From NCBI RefSeq assembly GCF_025145645.1, contig NZ_CP102252.1, forward strand, positions 496,001 through 560,000: a DNA stretch of 64,000 nt. The letters are read 5' to 3'. Within the stretch, counting starts at the first letter, position 1, and every line of letters starts with the position of its first letter. The notes beneath the pieces are model-generated. The model worked only from the letters and a program-made list of their open reading frames with translations. It was not told the origin of the DNA and did not search any database. The DNA is from Alistipes senegalensis JC50. Its GTDB lineage: Bacteria > Bacteroidota > Bacteroidia > Bacteroidales > Rikenellaceae. Both the position numbers and the translations under genes were made by a program. Below, one piece after another: positions 1-9,222 of the stretch.

Positions 1-33
1 AAAAAATCCGGTCGAATCGACCGGATTTTTTCT
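1..33. terminator. Bidirectional intrinsic terminator
   Basis: A 7-bp stem (TCCGGTC/GACCGGA at 7-13 and 19-25) with a 5-nt loop is flanked by an A tract on the left and a T tract on the right. It can therefore stop transcription from both sides. On the minus strand it lies just past the aroB stop codon. Confidence 0.85.
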
Positions 34-69
34 TTGAATGGATTCGGGCGAACAGCGCCGGACACGGAT

Positions 70-1086
70 TCAGACGTACAGCGCCGCGAAGTCATCTATC
101 TTCATCGGCCGCACCTCGCAGTCGCCGATCCCGACCGGCAGGACGATGCGCAAAATGCCCTCCTCGTTCTTCTTGTCCTTGCCGACCTCCTTCAGCAGAC
201 GTTTCACATCCACCGGAGGCGTCAGGTCGAAGCCCAGCTGCATGAGCACATGCACGATCCGGTCGCGGTCGGCTTCGCTCAGCACCCCCAGCTTCACCGC
301 GGCTCCGGCGATCAGCGCCGTGCCGACGGCCACGGCCTCGCCGTGGTTCATGCGGTTGGAGCACTTCTCGATGGCGTGGGCCAGCGTATGCCCGAGGTTG
401 AGCTTGCGGCGGTCTCCCGACTCATGCTCGTCCCGTTCGACGATGTCGGCCTTGACCCGTATCGCCGCCGAAACGGCGTCGGTCAGCAGGTCCGTATCGG
501 TGCGCAGCGCCTCGAAAGTCGTGTTTTCGATGCGTCCGAACAGATCGGCGTCGGCGATGATCGCGGCCTTGACCACCTCGGCCAGCCCCGCGCGGAACTC
601 CCGGTCCGGAAGTGTCCGCAGCAGCCCGGGGTCGCAGATCACGAACTGCGGCTGGGTGAAGGTCCCGGCCATGTTCTTGTACCCATCGACGTTCACGCCG
701 TTCTTGCCGCCGACCGAAGCATCGACCTGCCCCAGCAGCGTCGTCGAGACGAACCCGAACTTCAGTCCGCGCATGTAGGTCGAGGCGGCGAACCCCGCCA
801 CGTCGGTGACGATCCCGCCCCCGACGGCCAGCACGAAGGTCGAACGGTCCACGCCCAGCTCGATGAAACGGCGGTAGATCGTCTCGACGGTCTGCAAGGT
901 CTTGACGCTCTCGCCCAGGCCGATCAATACGGTGTCGTATTTTTCGAGCAGCGGGTGGTACAGACGGTCGATCGTGGCGTCCGAGACCACCACCACACGC
1001 CCTTCGGGAAGCACCCCCGAAAGAATGTCTTTCACGGGGCCGATGTAAATCCCGCTCCGGGAGCGGACGTTGAAGAGAGGTTCCAT
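70..1086 (-). CDS. aroB: 3-dehydroquinate synthase
   Basis: Second step of the shikimate pathway: converts DAHP to 3-dehydroquinate, using NAD and a divalent metal in the cytoplasm. The 338-residue protein shows the NAD-binding GGGIVTD stretch (about 89-95), the DASVGGKNGVN motif (about 122-132), and the expected metal ligands Glu170 (in LAEVVK), His233 (in NLGHT) and His248 (in MNHGE). It is slightly shorter than the E. coli enzyme (about 362), as is common in Bacteroidetes. It is transcribed alone, divergently from typA, from a TAATTTTG -7 box at 1111-1118, and ends at the hairpin at the window edge. No shikimate-pathway gene is adjacent. Confidence 0.97.
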   Translation of the reverse strand: MEPLFNVRSRSGIYIGPVKDILSGVLPEGRVVVVSDATIDRLYHPLLEKYDTVLIGLGESVKTLQTVETIYRRFIELGVDRSTFVLAVGGGIVTDVAGFAASTYMRGLKFGFVSTTLLGQVDASVGGKNGVNVDGYKNMAGTFTQPQFVICDPGLLRTLPDREFRAGLAEVVKAAIIADADLFGRIENTTFEALRTDTDLLTDAVSAAIRVKADIVERDEHESGDRRKLNLGHTLAHAIEKCSNRMNHGEAVAVGTALIAGAAVKLGVLSEADRDRIVHVLMQLGFDLTPPVDVKRLLKEVGKDKKNEEGILRIVLPVGIGDCEVRPMKIDDFAALYV

Positions 1087-1110
1087 TATTTAACTTTTTT
1101 AGGAATCGAG

Positions 1111-1118
1111 CAAAATTA
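1111..1118 (-). promoter_or_regulatory. aroB -7 box (TAATTTTG)
   Basis: Matches the Bacteroidetes -7 consensus TAnnTTTG on the minus strand, about 25 nt before the aroB start. It lies back to back with the typA box at 1141-1148. No clear -33 box was resolved. Confidence 0.6.
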
Positions 1119-1140
1119 GTATAATTTCCCGAGAATTTGT

Positions 1141-1148
1141 TACCTTTG
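1141..1148 (+). promoter_or_regulatory. typA -7 box (TACCTTTG)
   Basis: Perfect TAnnTTTG match 19 nt before the typA ATG, giving a short leader with no Shine-Dalgarno sequence, as is typical for Bacteroidetes. Confidence 0.75.
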
Positions 1149-1167
1149 CACCACAAAATAAATTTCT

Positions 1168-2970
<1,803 letters not shown>

Positions 2971-2982
2971 CTCTTCGGGACG

Positions 2983-3297
2983 ATGGACCGTTTCACCCTT
3001 TCGTTGGTCGTGGGCGCCGCCGCCGGGGCGCTGGTGGCGATCCCGATGATCGCCCAGAAAGCGACGTTCCGCCACTGCTTCGCGGCGTTCTGCGTCTATC
3101 TGTTCGCCGCCGTCATCACGTTTTACAGCGACCTGCCCTACCTGCCCTGGTGGGCCGACGGCATGGGTGTCGCGCTGATGGTCGCCATCCCCGCGGCGAT
3201 CGTGGGTTCGGGCAAGGAGAGCCGCCCGGTACCGACGCTGCTCAACGCCGTGCTGGTCGGATTTCTGATAAGCGTCGCGGAACGCTATCTGGCATGA
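2983..3297 (+). CDS. Small integral membrane protein, unknown function
   Basis: This 104-residue protein is almost entirely hydrophobic. Likely membrane helices are at about 5-25, 30-48, 58-76 and 84-101, linked by short polar turns, one of which contains SGKESRPVPT. It starts 12 nt after typA and ends at a strong UUCG-loop terminator, so it is the last gene of the typA transcript. I do not recognise a characterised family. The four-helix layout is compatible with a small transporter subunit or holin-like protein, but nothing specific supports either. Confidence 0.75.
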   Translation: MDRFTLSLVVGAAAGALVAIPMIAQKATFRHCFAAFCVYLFAAVITFYSDLPYLPWWADGMGVALMVAIPAAIVGSGKESRPVPTLLNAVLVGFLISVAERYLA

Positions 3298-3304
3298 CAA
3301 AAAA

Positions 3305-3328
3305 ACGGACTTCGGTCCGTTTTTTTTG
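3305..3328 (+). terminator. Intrinsic terminator with UUCG tetraloop
   Basis: ACGGAC-TTCG-GTCCGT followed by eight T, just after the small membrane-protein gene. It ends the typA transcript. Confidence 0.9.
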
Positions 3329-3384
3329 CATAATCCGTGCAGTATCGGGGCATCTGCTCCGTTTTACGGGAAACATCTGCTCCT

Positions 3385-4011
3385 ATGAAAAAACTTCGCT
3401 TCCTGCTGCTCCTGCTGCCGCTCGCGCTCGGCAGCTGCGACGACGACGAATCGCGCGTCGAAATCTGGACCGTGGCTTCCGAAAAGGGCGTCGCCGGCAT
3501 CTTCATGCGCTTCGGCCACGTCCCCGCCTACATCGTCAAGAAAGGCCCGAACGCCGGGTGGGAAATATCCACGGCACACATCGAGGGCTTCACGTTCGAA
3601 AAAGGGTATCAGACCGAGATGCTCGTCCGCATCGACCCCATCCCCGATCCCCCGGCCGACGGCCCCGGATACCGCTACACGATGGAAAAGCCGATCTCGC
3701 GCACGCCGATGCAGTCGGATGTCGATCCGCTGCAATTCAGTCCGGAGTTCGAGGTCACCATCGCCTCCCGGCGCGCCGACGACCGGATGGCGGCCTATTG
3801 GTTCAAGGACATGCGCTACACCGACCCGCAGTGGGAGCCGTTCCCGTGGGAGATCGAGGGCTTCGATTTCGAACCGGGCTTCGAGGCCCGTATCCGGATA
3901 CAGCCCGTCGCCGAATACGACGACGCGAAGGGCGACTACGAGGTGAAATACCGCCTGACGAAGCTGATTTCGAGCGAGGAAAAGGTTTCCGAAGGAATAC
4001 CGGATAAATGA
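3385..4011 (+). CDS. Lipoprotein with two tandem DUF4377-like domains
   Basis: A 208-residue predicted lipoprotein: signal peptide MKKLRFLLLLLPLALGSC with the lipobox cysteine at position 18, followed by acidic residues (DDDE) as expected for surface export in Bacteroidetes. The mature part contains two similar modules, each with an aromatic residue, then I-E-G-F-x-F-E-x-G-(Y/F), a beta-rich stretch and a Y-x-(M/L)...I-S ending. This matches my recollection of DUF4377, found in HslJ-type META-domain proteins. The ATG at 3385 is chosen because it begins the signal peptide; an upstream in-frame ATG (3337) would bury it. The biochemical function is unknown. It stands alone between two terminators. 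Confidence 0.85.
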   Translation: MKKLRFLLLLLPLALGSCDDDESRVEIWTVASEKGVAGIFMRFGHVPAYIVKKGPNAGWEISTAHIEGFTFEKGYQTEMLVRIDPIPDPPADGPGYRYTMEKPISRTPMQSDVDPLQFSPEFEVTIASRRADDRMAAYWFKDMRYTDPQWEPFPWEIEGFDFEPGFEARIRIQPVAEYDDAKGDYEVKYRLTKLISSEEKVSEGIPDK

Positions 4012-4062
4012 ACCGGGGATTGCGCAGACCCGGACCGGAAACGAACCGTCCCCCCCCTAAAA

Positions 4063-4079
4063 CCGGCTTTTTAAGCCGG
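4063..4079 (-). terminator. Terminator hairpin for the DUF454 gene
   Basis: CCGGCTT/AAGCCGG palindrome with a 3-nt loop. Read on the minus strand it is followed by TTTTA. It lies directly past the stop codon of the minus-strand gene at 4084 and between two convergent genes. A C8 tract (4050-4057) sits next to it. Confidence 0.7.
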
Positions 4080-4083
4080 GAAA

Positions 4084-4449
4084 TCACTTGCGCAGCGTTG
4101 CGAACGAGAGGATGTGCCACGTGACGCCGACGGCCACGGCCAGCAGAGCCAGCTGCGCCCACCGCCGCCCGTCCAGTATTCCGAAGATGCAGTAAAGCAT
4201 CGCCGCCCACATCAGGACGATGGAAAAGATTTTGGCACGCAGGGGTATGGCGCGGTTTTCGCGGAAGTTGCGGATGTATTCGCCGAAACAGCGGTGCGAC
4301 AGGAGCCACGCATAGAGCCGCGGCGACGAGCGGACCCAAAGGGCCGCCGCCAGCAGCAGAAACGGCGTGGTGGGCAGCAACGGCAGGAAGATGCCGACGA
4401 TGCCCAGCGCGAAAGCGATGCAGCCCAGTATGGCGAACAGGATTTTCAC
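4084..4449 (-). CDS. DUF454 (YbaN-type) membrane protein
   Basis: This 121-residue membrane protein has the DUF454 pattern: an N-terminal hydrophobic helix (ILFAILGCIAFALGIVGIFL), the motif LPLLPTTPFLLLAA (about 23-36), then WVRSSPRLYAWLLSHRCFGEYIRNFRENRAIPLRAKI, followed by two more hydrophobic segments. The family is an inner-membrane protein of unknown role; E. coli YbaN is the reference. It is a single-gene unit, convergent with the DUF4377 lipoprotein and divergent from rpiB. Confidence 0.88.
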   Translation of the reverse strand: MKILFAILGCIAFALGIVGIFLPLLPTTPFLLLAAALWVRSSPRLYAWLLSHRCFGEYIRNFRENRAIPLRAKIFSIVLMWAAMLYCIFGILDGRRWAQLALLAVAVGVTWHILSFATLRK

Positions 4450-4505
4450 GGTGCAAAAATAGCATAAATCCGGAACCGGAAATGCCGTGTAACGCCAAAT
4501 TTATA

Positions 4506-4513
4506 TATATTTG
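4506..4513 (+). promoter_or_regulatory. Candidate upstream -7 box (TATATTTG)
   Basis: TAnnTTTG match about 88 nt before rpiB. With the second copy at 4563-4570 it suggests tandem promoters or a longer alternative leader. Position and motif are the only evidence. Confidence 0.4.
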
Positions 4514-4562
4514 CAGAATATAGGATGCGTCTCGGCAATGCGGCATTGCGCTCGACTTTCAC

Positions 4563-4570
4563 TATATTTG
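4563..4570 (+). promoter_or_regulatory. rpiB -7 box (TATATTTG)
   Basis: TAnnTTTG match 30 nt before the rpiB ATG at 4601. Confidence 0.6.
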
Positions 4571-4600
4571 TACGATAGAACACAAACAAACCGATATAGG

Positions 4601-5044
4601 ATGAAAAAAATAGGTATCGCCAGCGACCACGCCGGCTACGAAATGAAAGAATTTCTGGTAGGTTATCTCGACGCTATGGGCTACGACGTGCTCGACTTCG
4701 GTCCGCACTCGCCCGAAAGCGTCGATTACCCGGATTTCGCACACCCGCTGGCCGAGGCCATCGAGAAGGGCGAAGTGGAACGCGGCGTCGCGCTCTGCGG
4801 CTCGGGCGAAGGGATGACCATGACGCTCAACAAGCACCAGGGCATCCGTGCAGGTCTTTGCTGGGACCCCGAGGTCGCCTCGCTGATCCGCCGCCACAAC
4901 GATGCCAATGTCATCGTCTTCCCGGCGCGCTTCATCACCAACGACGAGGCCGTCAAGATGCTCGACGCCTACTTCGCCGCCGGGTTCGAAGGCGGACGCC
5001 ACGAGGCGCGCATCGCCAAAATGCCCGTCGGCGGCTGCAAATAA
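4601..5044 (+). CDS. rpiB: Ribose-5-phosphate isomerase B
   Basis: Interconverts ribose 5-phosphate and ribulose 5-phosphate in the pentose phosphate pathway. The 147-residue protein has the RpiB/LacAB fold markers: N-terminal IGIASDHAGYEMK (4-16), DFGPHSPESVDYPDFA (about 37-52) and the anion-hole/catalytic stretch ALCGSGEGMTMTLNK with Cys about 66, followed by RAGLCWD. The ATG at 4601 gives the canonical N-terminus; upstream in-frame ATGs would add about 30 unrelated residues that include promoter DNA. It is convergent with ispE, only 7 nt apart. Confidence 0.95.
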   Translation: MKKIGIASDHAGYEMKEFLVGYLDAMGYDVLDFGPHSPESVDYPDFAHPLAEAIEKGEVERGVALCGSGEGMTMTLNKHQGIRAGLCWDPEVASLIRRHNDANVIVFPARFITNDEAVKMLDAYFAAGFEGGRHEARIAKMPVGGCK

Positions 5045-5051
5045 GCGGGAT

Positions 5052-5864
5052 TCACAACTCGAAAACGAAGGGCGAGAGGGCTTTCAGCCGCTCGCCTTTT
5101 CCGTGCCCGGCGAAGAGTCCGAAGACCGCCGAGCCGCTGCCCGACATCGAGGCGTACACAGCCCCGGCCTCCAGCAGACGCTCCTTGGCCGCACGGATGG
5201 CCGGACGCGCGGCGAGGATATGCCGCTCGAAATCGTTGGTCACCGAGCCCTGCCACTCCGCGACGGGACGCCGCAAACGCTCCGCCAGCGGGATTTCCGG
5301 CACCCGGGGCCGCACTCCGGCATAGGCTTCGCGGGTCGAGACCCCCTCGTCGGGTTTGACGATCACGAGCGTCATCCCGCTCAGGTCCAGCGGATAAGGC
5401 TCCATCACCTCGCCCCGCCCCGTACACAGCTGCGGGGTGTTGCGGACGAAAAAGGCCGTGTCGCTGCCCAGCTCGGCGGCGCACGCGATCAGCTCCGCTT
5501 CGGACAGCCCGAGCGCAAACAACTCGTTGACAGCCAGCAGCACCGCCGTACCGTCCGACGAACCGCCGCCCAGCCCCGCGCCGAACGGCACGCGCTTGTC
5601 GAGCCGGAGCGCGACCCCGTCCACGCCGTAACGCCGCTGCATCAGCCGGAAAGCCTTCACGCAGATGTTCTCCTCCGGGACGCAGTCCACGGCCAGCCCT
5701 TCGGCCCGGAAGGCGACGCCGGGCGTATCGGTACGCACCGCCTCCACCTCGTCGTAAAGACCCGCAACGGGGAACATCACGGTCTCCAGATCGTGGAATC
5801 CGTCCGCGCGGCGGCGCAGGATGTCGAGGCCCAGATTTATTTTGCAGTTTGCTTTCAGAATCAT
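5052..5864 (-). CDS. ispE: 4-diphosphocytidyl-2-C-methyl-D-erythritol kinase
   Basis: GHMP kinase of the MEP isoprenoid pathway: phosphorylates CDP-methylerythritol at the 2-position. The 270-residue protein opens with ANCKINLGLDILRRRADGFH, the usual substrate-binding N-terminus, and has the ATP-binding motif GAGLGGGSSDGTA in the middle and a C-terminal SGSGSAVFGLF. The N-terminal motif requires the start at 5864. That codon lies only 4 nt past a TACCTTTG -7 box, so the mRNA is likely leaderless or nearly so. It is divergent from the GSCFA gene. ispD lies 26 kb away in this window. Confidence 0.95.
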   Translation of the reverse strand: MILKANCKINLGLDILRRRADGFHDLETVMFPVAGLYDEVEAVRTDTPGVAFRAEGLAVDCVPEENICVKAFRLMQRRYGVDGVALRLDKRVPFGAGLGGGSSDGTAVLLAVNELFALGLSEAELIACAAELGSDTAFFVRNTPQLCTGRGEVMEPYPLDLSGMTLVIVKPDEGVSTREAYAGVRPRVPEIPLAERLRRPVAEWQGSVTNDFERHILAARPAIRAAKERLLEAGAVYASMSGSGSAVFGLFAGHGKGERLKALSPFVFEL

Positions 5865-5868
5865 GGAA

Positions 5869-5876
5869 CAAAGGTA
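5869..5876 (-). promoter_or_regulatory. ispE -7 box (TACCTTTG)
   Basis: Perfect TAnnTTTG on the minus strand, with only 4 nt between the box and the ATG. Bacteroidetes start sites fall a few bases downstream of this box, so transcription should begin at or next to the start codon. Confidence 0.7.
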
Positions 5877-5885
5877 AGAATTTTC

Positions 5886-5893
5886 TATTTTTG
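5886..5893 (+). promoter_or_regulatory. GSCFA gene -7 box (TATTTTTG)
   Basis: TAnnTTTG match with only 4 nt between it and the ATG at 5898. It mirrors the ispE box 10 bp away on the other strand. Confidence 0.7.
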
Positions 5894-5897
5894 CCGT

Positions 5898-6863
5898 ATG
5901 AAATTCCGCACCGAAATCGAACCATCGCCCTCCGGCGTGCAGATCGGCTACGAAAACCGCGTGCTGACGCTCGGGTCGTGCTTCGCCGCACACATCGCCG
6001 GAAAGCTCGCCGAAGCCAAATTCCGCGTCACGGCGAATCCCTCGGGCATCCTCTTCAACCCGCTGTCGATCGCCGCGGCGATTCGCAGTTACGCCGATCC
6101 CGCGCCCGTCGGATGGGAGGAGCTGGGATTCGACGGCGAGGTGTGGTACCATTTCGGATTCCACGGCGACCTCTCAGCCCCGACGGCCGAAGAGGCTCTC
6201 GCACGGATGAACGCCGCACGGCAGGCCGGGGCCGAAGCGCTCCGCACGGCCGACCGCGTGCTCCTCACCTTCGGCACCGCATGGGTCTACGAGCACGGCG
6301 GCGAGATCGTCGCCAACTGCCACCGAAGGCCCGCCGCGGAGTTTTCCAGACGGAGGCTTTCGGTCGAAGAGATTGCGGAAACATTCGCGGAACTGCTCGA
6401 AGGGCCGCTCGCCGGAAAGCAGATCATTCTGACGGTCAGCCCGGTCCGCCACGTCGGGGACACCCTGCCCGGCAACGCCGTGAGCAAGGCCGTGCTGCGG
6501 CTGGCCGCGGAGGAGCTGAGGCAAAGGTTCGGGTGCGTCGAATATTTCCCCGCCTACGAGATCGTCACCGACGACCTGCGCGACTACCGCTTCTATGCCG
6601 ACGACCTCGTGCACCCCGCCCCGCAGGCCGTCGCGTACATCTGGGAGAAATTCGCCGGGACGGTCCTCACCGACCGCGCCCGGAAGCTCCTCCCGGAGGT
6701 CGAAGCCGTCGTCGCAGCGGCGGCCCACCGCCCCCGCAACCCGCAGGGCGAGGCGCACCGCGCCTTCTGTCGCCGCCAGCTGGAACGCATCGCCGCACTT
6801 CCGGAGGTCGATTTTCAGTCGGAAGCGGCCGGTTTCCGCCGATGTATCGAAATAAATTCGTAA
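5898..6863 (+). CDS. GSCFA domain protein
   Basis: A 321-residue cytoplasmic protein with the defining GSCFA motif in VLTLGSCFAAHIAGKL (about 23-38). This resembles block I of SGNH hydrolases and is followed by the family stretch NPSGILFNPLSIA. Further SGNH-like features are TFGTAW (about 133), TVSPVRHVGD (about 177-186) and a late YADDLVHPA whose Asp/His could be catalytic. The family is widespread in Bacteroidetes but its reaction is not known to me. The start is fixed by the conserved MKFRTEI N-terminus and places the ATG 4 nt after the promoter box. The downstream phosphatase-like gene has its own promoter overlapping this stop codon. Confidence 0.9.
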   Translation: MKFRTEIEPSPSGVQIGYENRVLTLGSCFAAHIAGKLAEAKFRVTANPSGILFNPLSIAAAIRSYADPAPVGWEELGFDGEVWYHFGFHGDLSAPTAEEALARMNAARQAGAEALRTADRVLLTFGTAWVYEHGGEIVANCHRRPAAEFSRRRLSVEEIAETFAELLEGPLAGKQIILTVSPVRHVGDTLPGNAVSKAVLRLAAEELRQRFGCVEYFPAYEIVTDDLRDYRFYADDLVHPAPQAVAYIWEKFAGTVLTDRARKLLPEVEAVVAAAAHRPRNPQGEAHRAFCRRQLERIAALPEVDFQSEAAGFRRCIEINS

Positions 6864-6868
6864 ATTTG
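6861..6868 (+). promoter_or_regulatory. -7 box (TAAATTTG) overlapping the GSCFA stop codon
   Basis: The TAA stop at 6861-6863 forms the first three bases of a TAnnTTTG element. It probably starts the transcript carrying the phosphatase-like gene, sufE, the SufT-like gene and DUF2851. Confidence 0.6.
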
Positions 6869-6888
6869 CGGTCAATTCCATTACGCAG

Positions 6889-8454
6889 ATGACAAAAAGA
6901 CTCTTCCTGTATGCCATAGCCGCTGCGGCGGCACTCCAGAGCGCTGCGGCGCAGCCCCGGCTGATCGTCCAGATCGTCGTCGGCTCGATGCGCGGCGAAG
7001 ACCTCGACCGCTACGCCGCCAATTTCGGCGAAGGGGGCTTCCGCAGGCTCACCGAGGGCGGCACGGTCTACACCGACAGCCGCTACGACTACCTGCAAAC
7101 CACCACGCCCGTATCGCTGGCCACACTCACCACGGGGGCCATGCCCTCGACCCACGGCGTGATCGGCTCGCGCTGGGTGGACTACACCACCAACCGGATC
7201 GTCGGACTCACCGTCGGACGCCAGGGTCCCGGAGCCTACAACCTGATCGCCCCGACGCTCTCGGAAACGCTCCTGCGGCACGCTCCCGGCAGCCGCTCGG
7301 TGACCGTAGCCGCCGAAGCCGTGTCGGCCGTGGTGATGGCCGGACGCGCCGGGGAGGTCTTCTGGCTCGACTCGGCGCGCTGCGACTGGGTGACCTCGCC
7401 CTACTATGCGCCCGCGGTTCCCGAGTGGATCGACCGCAGCAACCGCGAGCGTTACAACCTCTCGTACATCTCGACCGAGTGGCGCACACTGCTCGAACGC
7501 GGCCGCTACCTCAACACGCGCAACCACGACATCGCGCTGGCGGGCAAGAACCGGAAAGAACAGGACCTGAACGGCTCGGGACGCCTGAAGCTGACCGGCG
7601 ATTTCGAACGCCTGCTCTACACCCCGGCGGGCAACACCGCCGTGCTGGGGCTGGCCAAGCAGGCCATCGCGCAATACAAACTCGGGGACGACAAAGTGCC
7701 CGACCTGCTGAACATCTGCCTCGACGTACCGCGCCGCATCAGCGAAGCCTACGGTCCCGAGTCGGTCGAGGTCGAGGACATGTACTACCGGCTGGACCGC
7801 GACCTGGCGGATTTCCTGACCTTCGTATTCGCGCAGGTCAAGGACGGCAACGTCATGGTGGTGCTCACCTCCGACCACGGCACGAGCCCCTCCTACGACG
7901 CAGGTCCGGAGGAGGCCGACCGCTTCAACCCGCGGCAGTTCGAGGTGATCGTCAACGGATTCCTCAACGTCCGCTACGGCGTGGGCGACTGGGTGGTGGA
8001 GTACAGCGACCGGAGCGTGTGGCTCAACCACAACCTCATCTACGAACGGGGGCTGAACCTCGCCGAGGTGCAGAACGAAGTGGCCATCTTCGCCATGCAG
8101 TTCCGGGGCATCTCCCACGCGCTGGCCGCCACGGCCATGCGCACGAGCTATTTCGGCAGCGGATACGCCCGGCGGATGCAGAACAGCTTCTACCCCCGGC
8201 GTTCGGGCGACGTGATCCTGAACCTGATGCCCGGATGGATCGAAGAGCAGGAGCGCTGCTGGTCGATGTCCGGCTCGATGTACGGCTACGACACCGAAGT
8301 GCCGCTGGTCTTCTACGGCAAAGGCGCCGGCATGCAGCGGGTGAACCGCCGCGTGGACATGACCGCCGTGGCCCCGACGCTGGCGCGGCTGGCGGGCATC
8401 CGCGAACCGGCGGCCTCGGAAGGCGAAGTGCTGGAGGAGATCGTGGATTTGTAA
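6889..8454 (+). CDS. PafA-like alkaline phosphatase family protein, metal site degenerate
   Basis: A 521-residue exported protein (signal peptide about 1-22) of the type I phosphodiesterase/PafA group. It has the family frame: GGFRRLTEGG (49-58), THGVIGSRW (about 88-96), PDLL...GPESVEVEDMYYRLDRDLADFL (271 onward), SDHG (328-331) and YGYDTEVPLVFYGKG (465 onward). Compared with the PafA motifs as I recall them, most zinc ligands are changed: the first Asp is Gly32, the DxxxH pair is Arg282/Glu286 and the last His is Ser461. Only Asp329-His330 remain clear. Thr residues exist at the nucleophile site (71-73), but the following GPGHA is lost. It may be a non-catalytic or altered family member. It leads a likely four-gene transcript. 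Confidence 0.85.
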   Translation: MTKRLFLYAIAAAAALQSAAAQPRLIVQIVVGSMRGEDLDRYAANFGEGGFRRLTEGGTVYTDSRYDYLQTTTPVSLATLTTGAMPSTHGVIGSRWVDYTTNRIVGLTVGRQGPGAYNLIAPTLSETLLRHAPGSRSVTVAAEAVSAVVMAGRAGEVFWLDSARCDWVTSPYYAPAVPEWIDRSNRERYNLSYISTEWRTLLERGRYLNTRNHDIALAGKNRKEQDLNGSGRLKLTGDFERLLYTPAGNTAVLGLAKQAIAQYKLGDDKVPDLLNICLDVPRRISEAYGPESVEVEDMYYRLDRDLADFLTFVFAQVKDGNVMVVLTSDHGTSPSYDAGPEEADRFNPRQFEVIVNGFLNVRYGVGDWVVEYSDRSVWLNHNLIYERGLNLAEVQNEVAIFAMQFRGISHALAATAMRTSYFGSGYARRMQNSFYPRRSGDVILNLMPGWIEEQERCWSMSGSMYGYDTEVPLVFYGKGAGMQRVNRRVDMTAVAPTLARLAGIREPAASEGEVLEEIVDL

Positions 8455-8476
8455 GAACTTTCAATCAACACGCATC

Positions 8477-8893
8477 ATGGACAAGATACAGGACGAAATC
8501 ATCGAGGAATTTTCCGTCTTCGACGACTGGCTGGACAAATACGACTACCTGATCGGTCTGAGCGAGACGCTCCCCCCGATCGACCCCGAGCACCGCACCG
8601 GGCAGTACCTCATCGAAGGGTGCCAGTCGCGGGTCTGGGTCGACGCAAGGCTCGAAGACGGGAAGGTTTTCTACGCGGCGGACAGCGACGCCATAATAAC
8701 CAAGGGCATTATCGCGTTATTGATCCGCGTGCTGAACGGCCGCACGCCGCAGGAGATTCTCGACACGGAGCTCTATTTCATCGACGCCATCGGACTTTCG
8801 GCCAACCTCTCGCCCACGCGGGCCAACGGGCTGGTGTCGATGGTCAAGCAGATGCGGCTGTACGCACTGGCATACGCAAGCAAAAACAAGTAG
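8477..8893 (+). CDS. sufE: SufE-family sulfur acceptor
   Basis: SufE takes persulfide sulfur from the SufS cysteine desulfurase and passes it to the SufBCD scaffold for Fe-S cluster assembly. The 138-residue protein shows the family motifs LPPIDPEHRTGQYLIEGCQS (Cys49 being the sulfur-accepting residue), RVWVDA, and the C-terminal LSPTRANGLVSMVKQMR (about 113-129). It is followed 6 nt later by a SufT-like gene, forming a small Fe-S maturation unit. SufBCDS are not in this window. Confidence 0.95.
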   Translation: MDKIQDEIIEEFSVFDDWLDKYDYLIGLSETLPPIDPEHRTGQYLIEGCQSRVWVDARLEDGKVFYAADSDAIITKGIIALLIRVLNGRTPQEILDTELYFIDAIGLSANLSPTRANGLVSMVKQMRLYALAYASKNK

Positions 8894-8899
8894 CAGGCA

Positions 8900-9220
8900 A
8901 TGACACCCGAAGAGATTCTGCAGGTGGAAAAAGACATAGTCGCCACCCTCAAGAACATATACGACCCCGAAATCCCGGTCAACATCTACGACCTGGGACT
9001 GATCTACGAGATCGACTACACGCCCGACGGCGCGGCCACGATACGCATGACCCTCACCGCCCCGAACTGTCCGATGGCCGACATGCTGGTCGAGGACGTG
9101 AACATCCAGGTCGGGAAGGTCAAGGGGGTGAAATCGGTGAACGTGATCCTCACGTTCGATCCCGTGTGGGACAAGAGCATGATGTCCGAAGAGGCATTGT
9201 TGGAACTCAACATGTTCTGA
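8900..9220 (+). CDS. MIP18/DUF59 Fe-S assembly protein (SufT-like)
   Basis: A 106-residue single-domain protein of the MIP18 (DUF59) family. Visible signatures are YDPEIPVNIYDLGLIYEID (about 21-39) and TLTAPNCPMADML (about 51-63), whose Cys is the conserved reactive or metal-binding residue, ending with LTFDPVWD. SufT/PaaD-type members help load or mature Fe-S proteins. Its position 6 nt after sufE supports that role. The DUF2851 gene follows after 2 nt, so the three are almost certainly co-translated. Confidence 0.92.
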   Translation: MTPEEILQVEKDIVATLKNIYDPEIPVNIYDLGLIYEIDYTPDGAATIRMTLTAPNCPMADMLVEDVNIQVGKVKGVKSVNVILTFDPVWDKSMMSEEALLELNMF

Positions 9221-9222
9221 AC

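Noticed and set aside
4050..4057. C8 tract as a phase-variation site
   Set aside because: It lies between two convergent gene ends beside a terminator, where length change would affect neither a promoter nor a reading frame.
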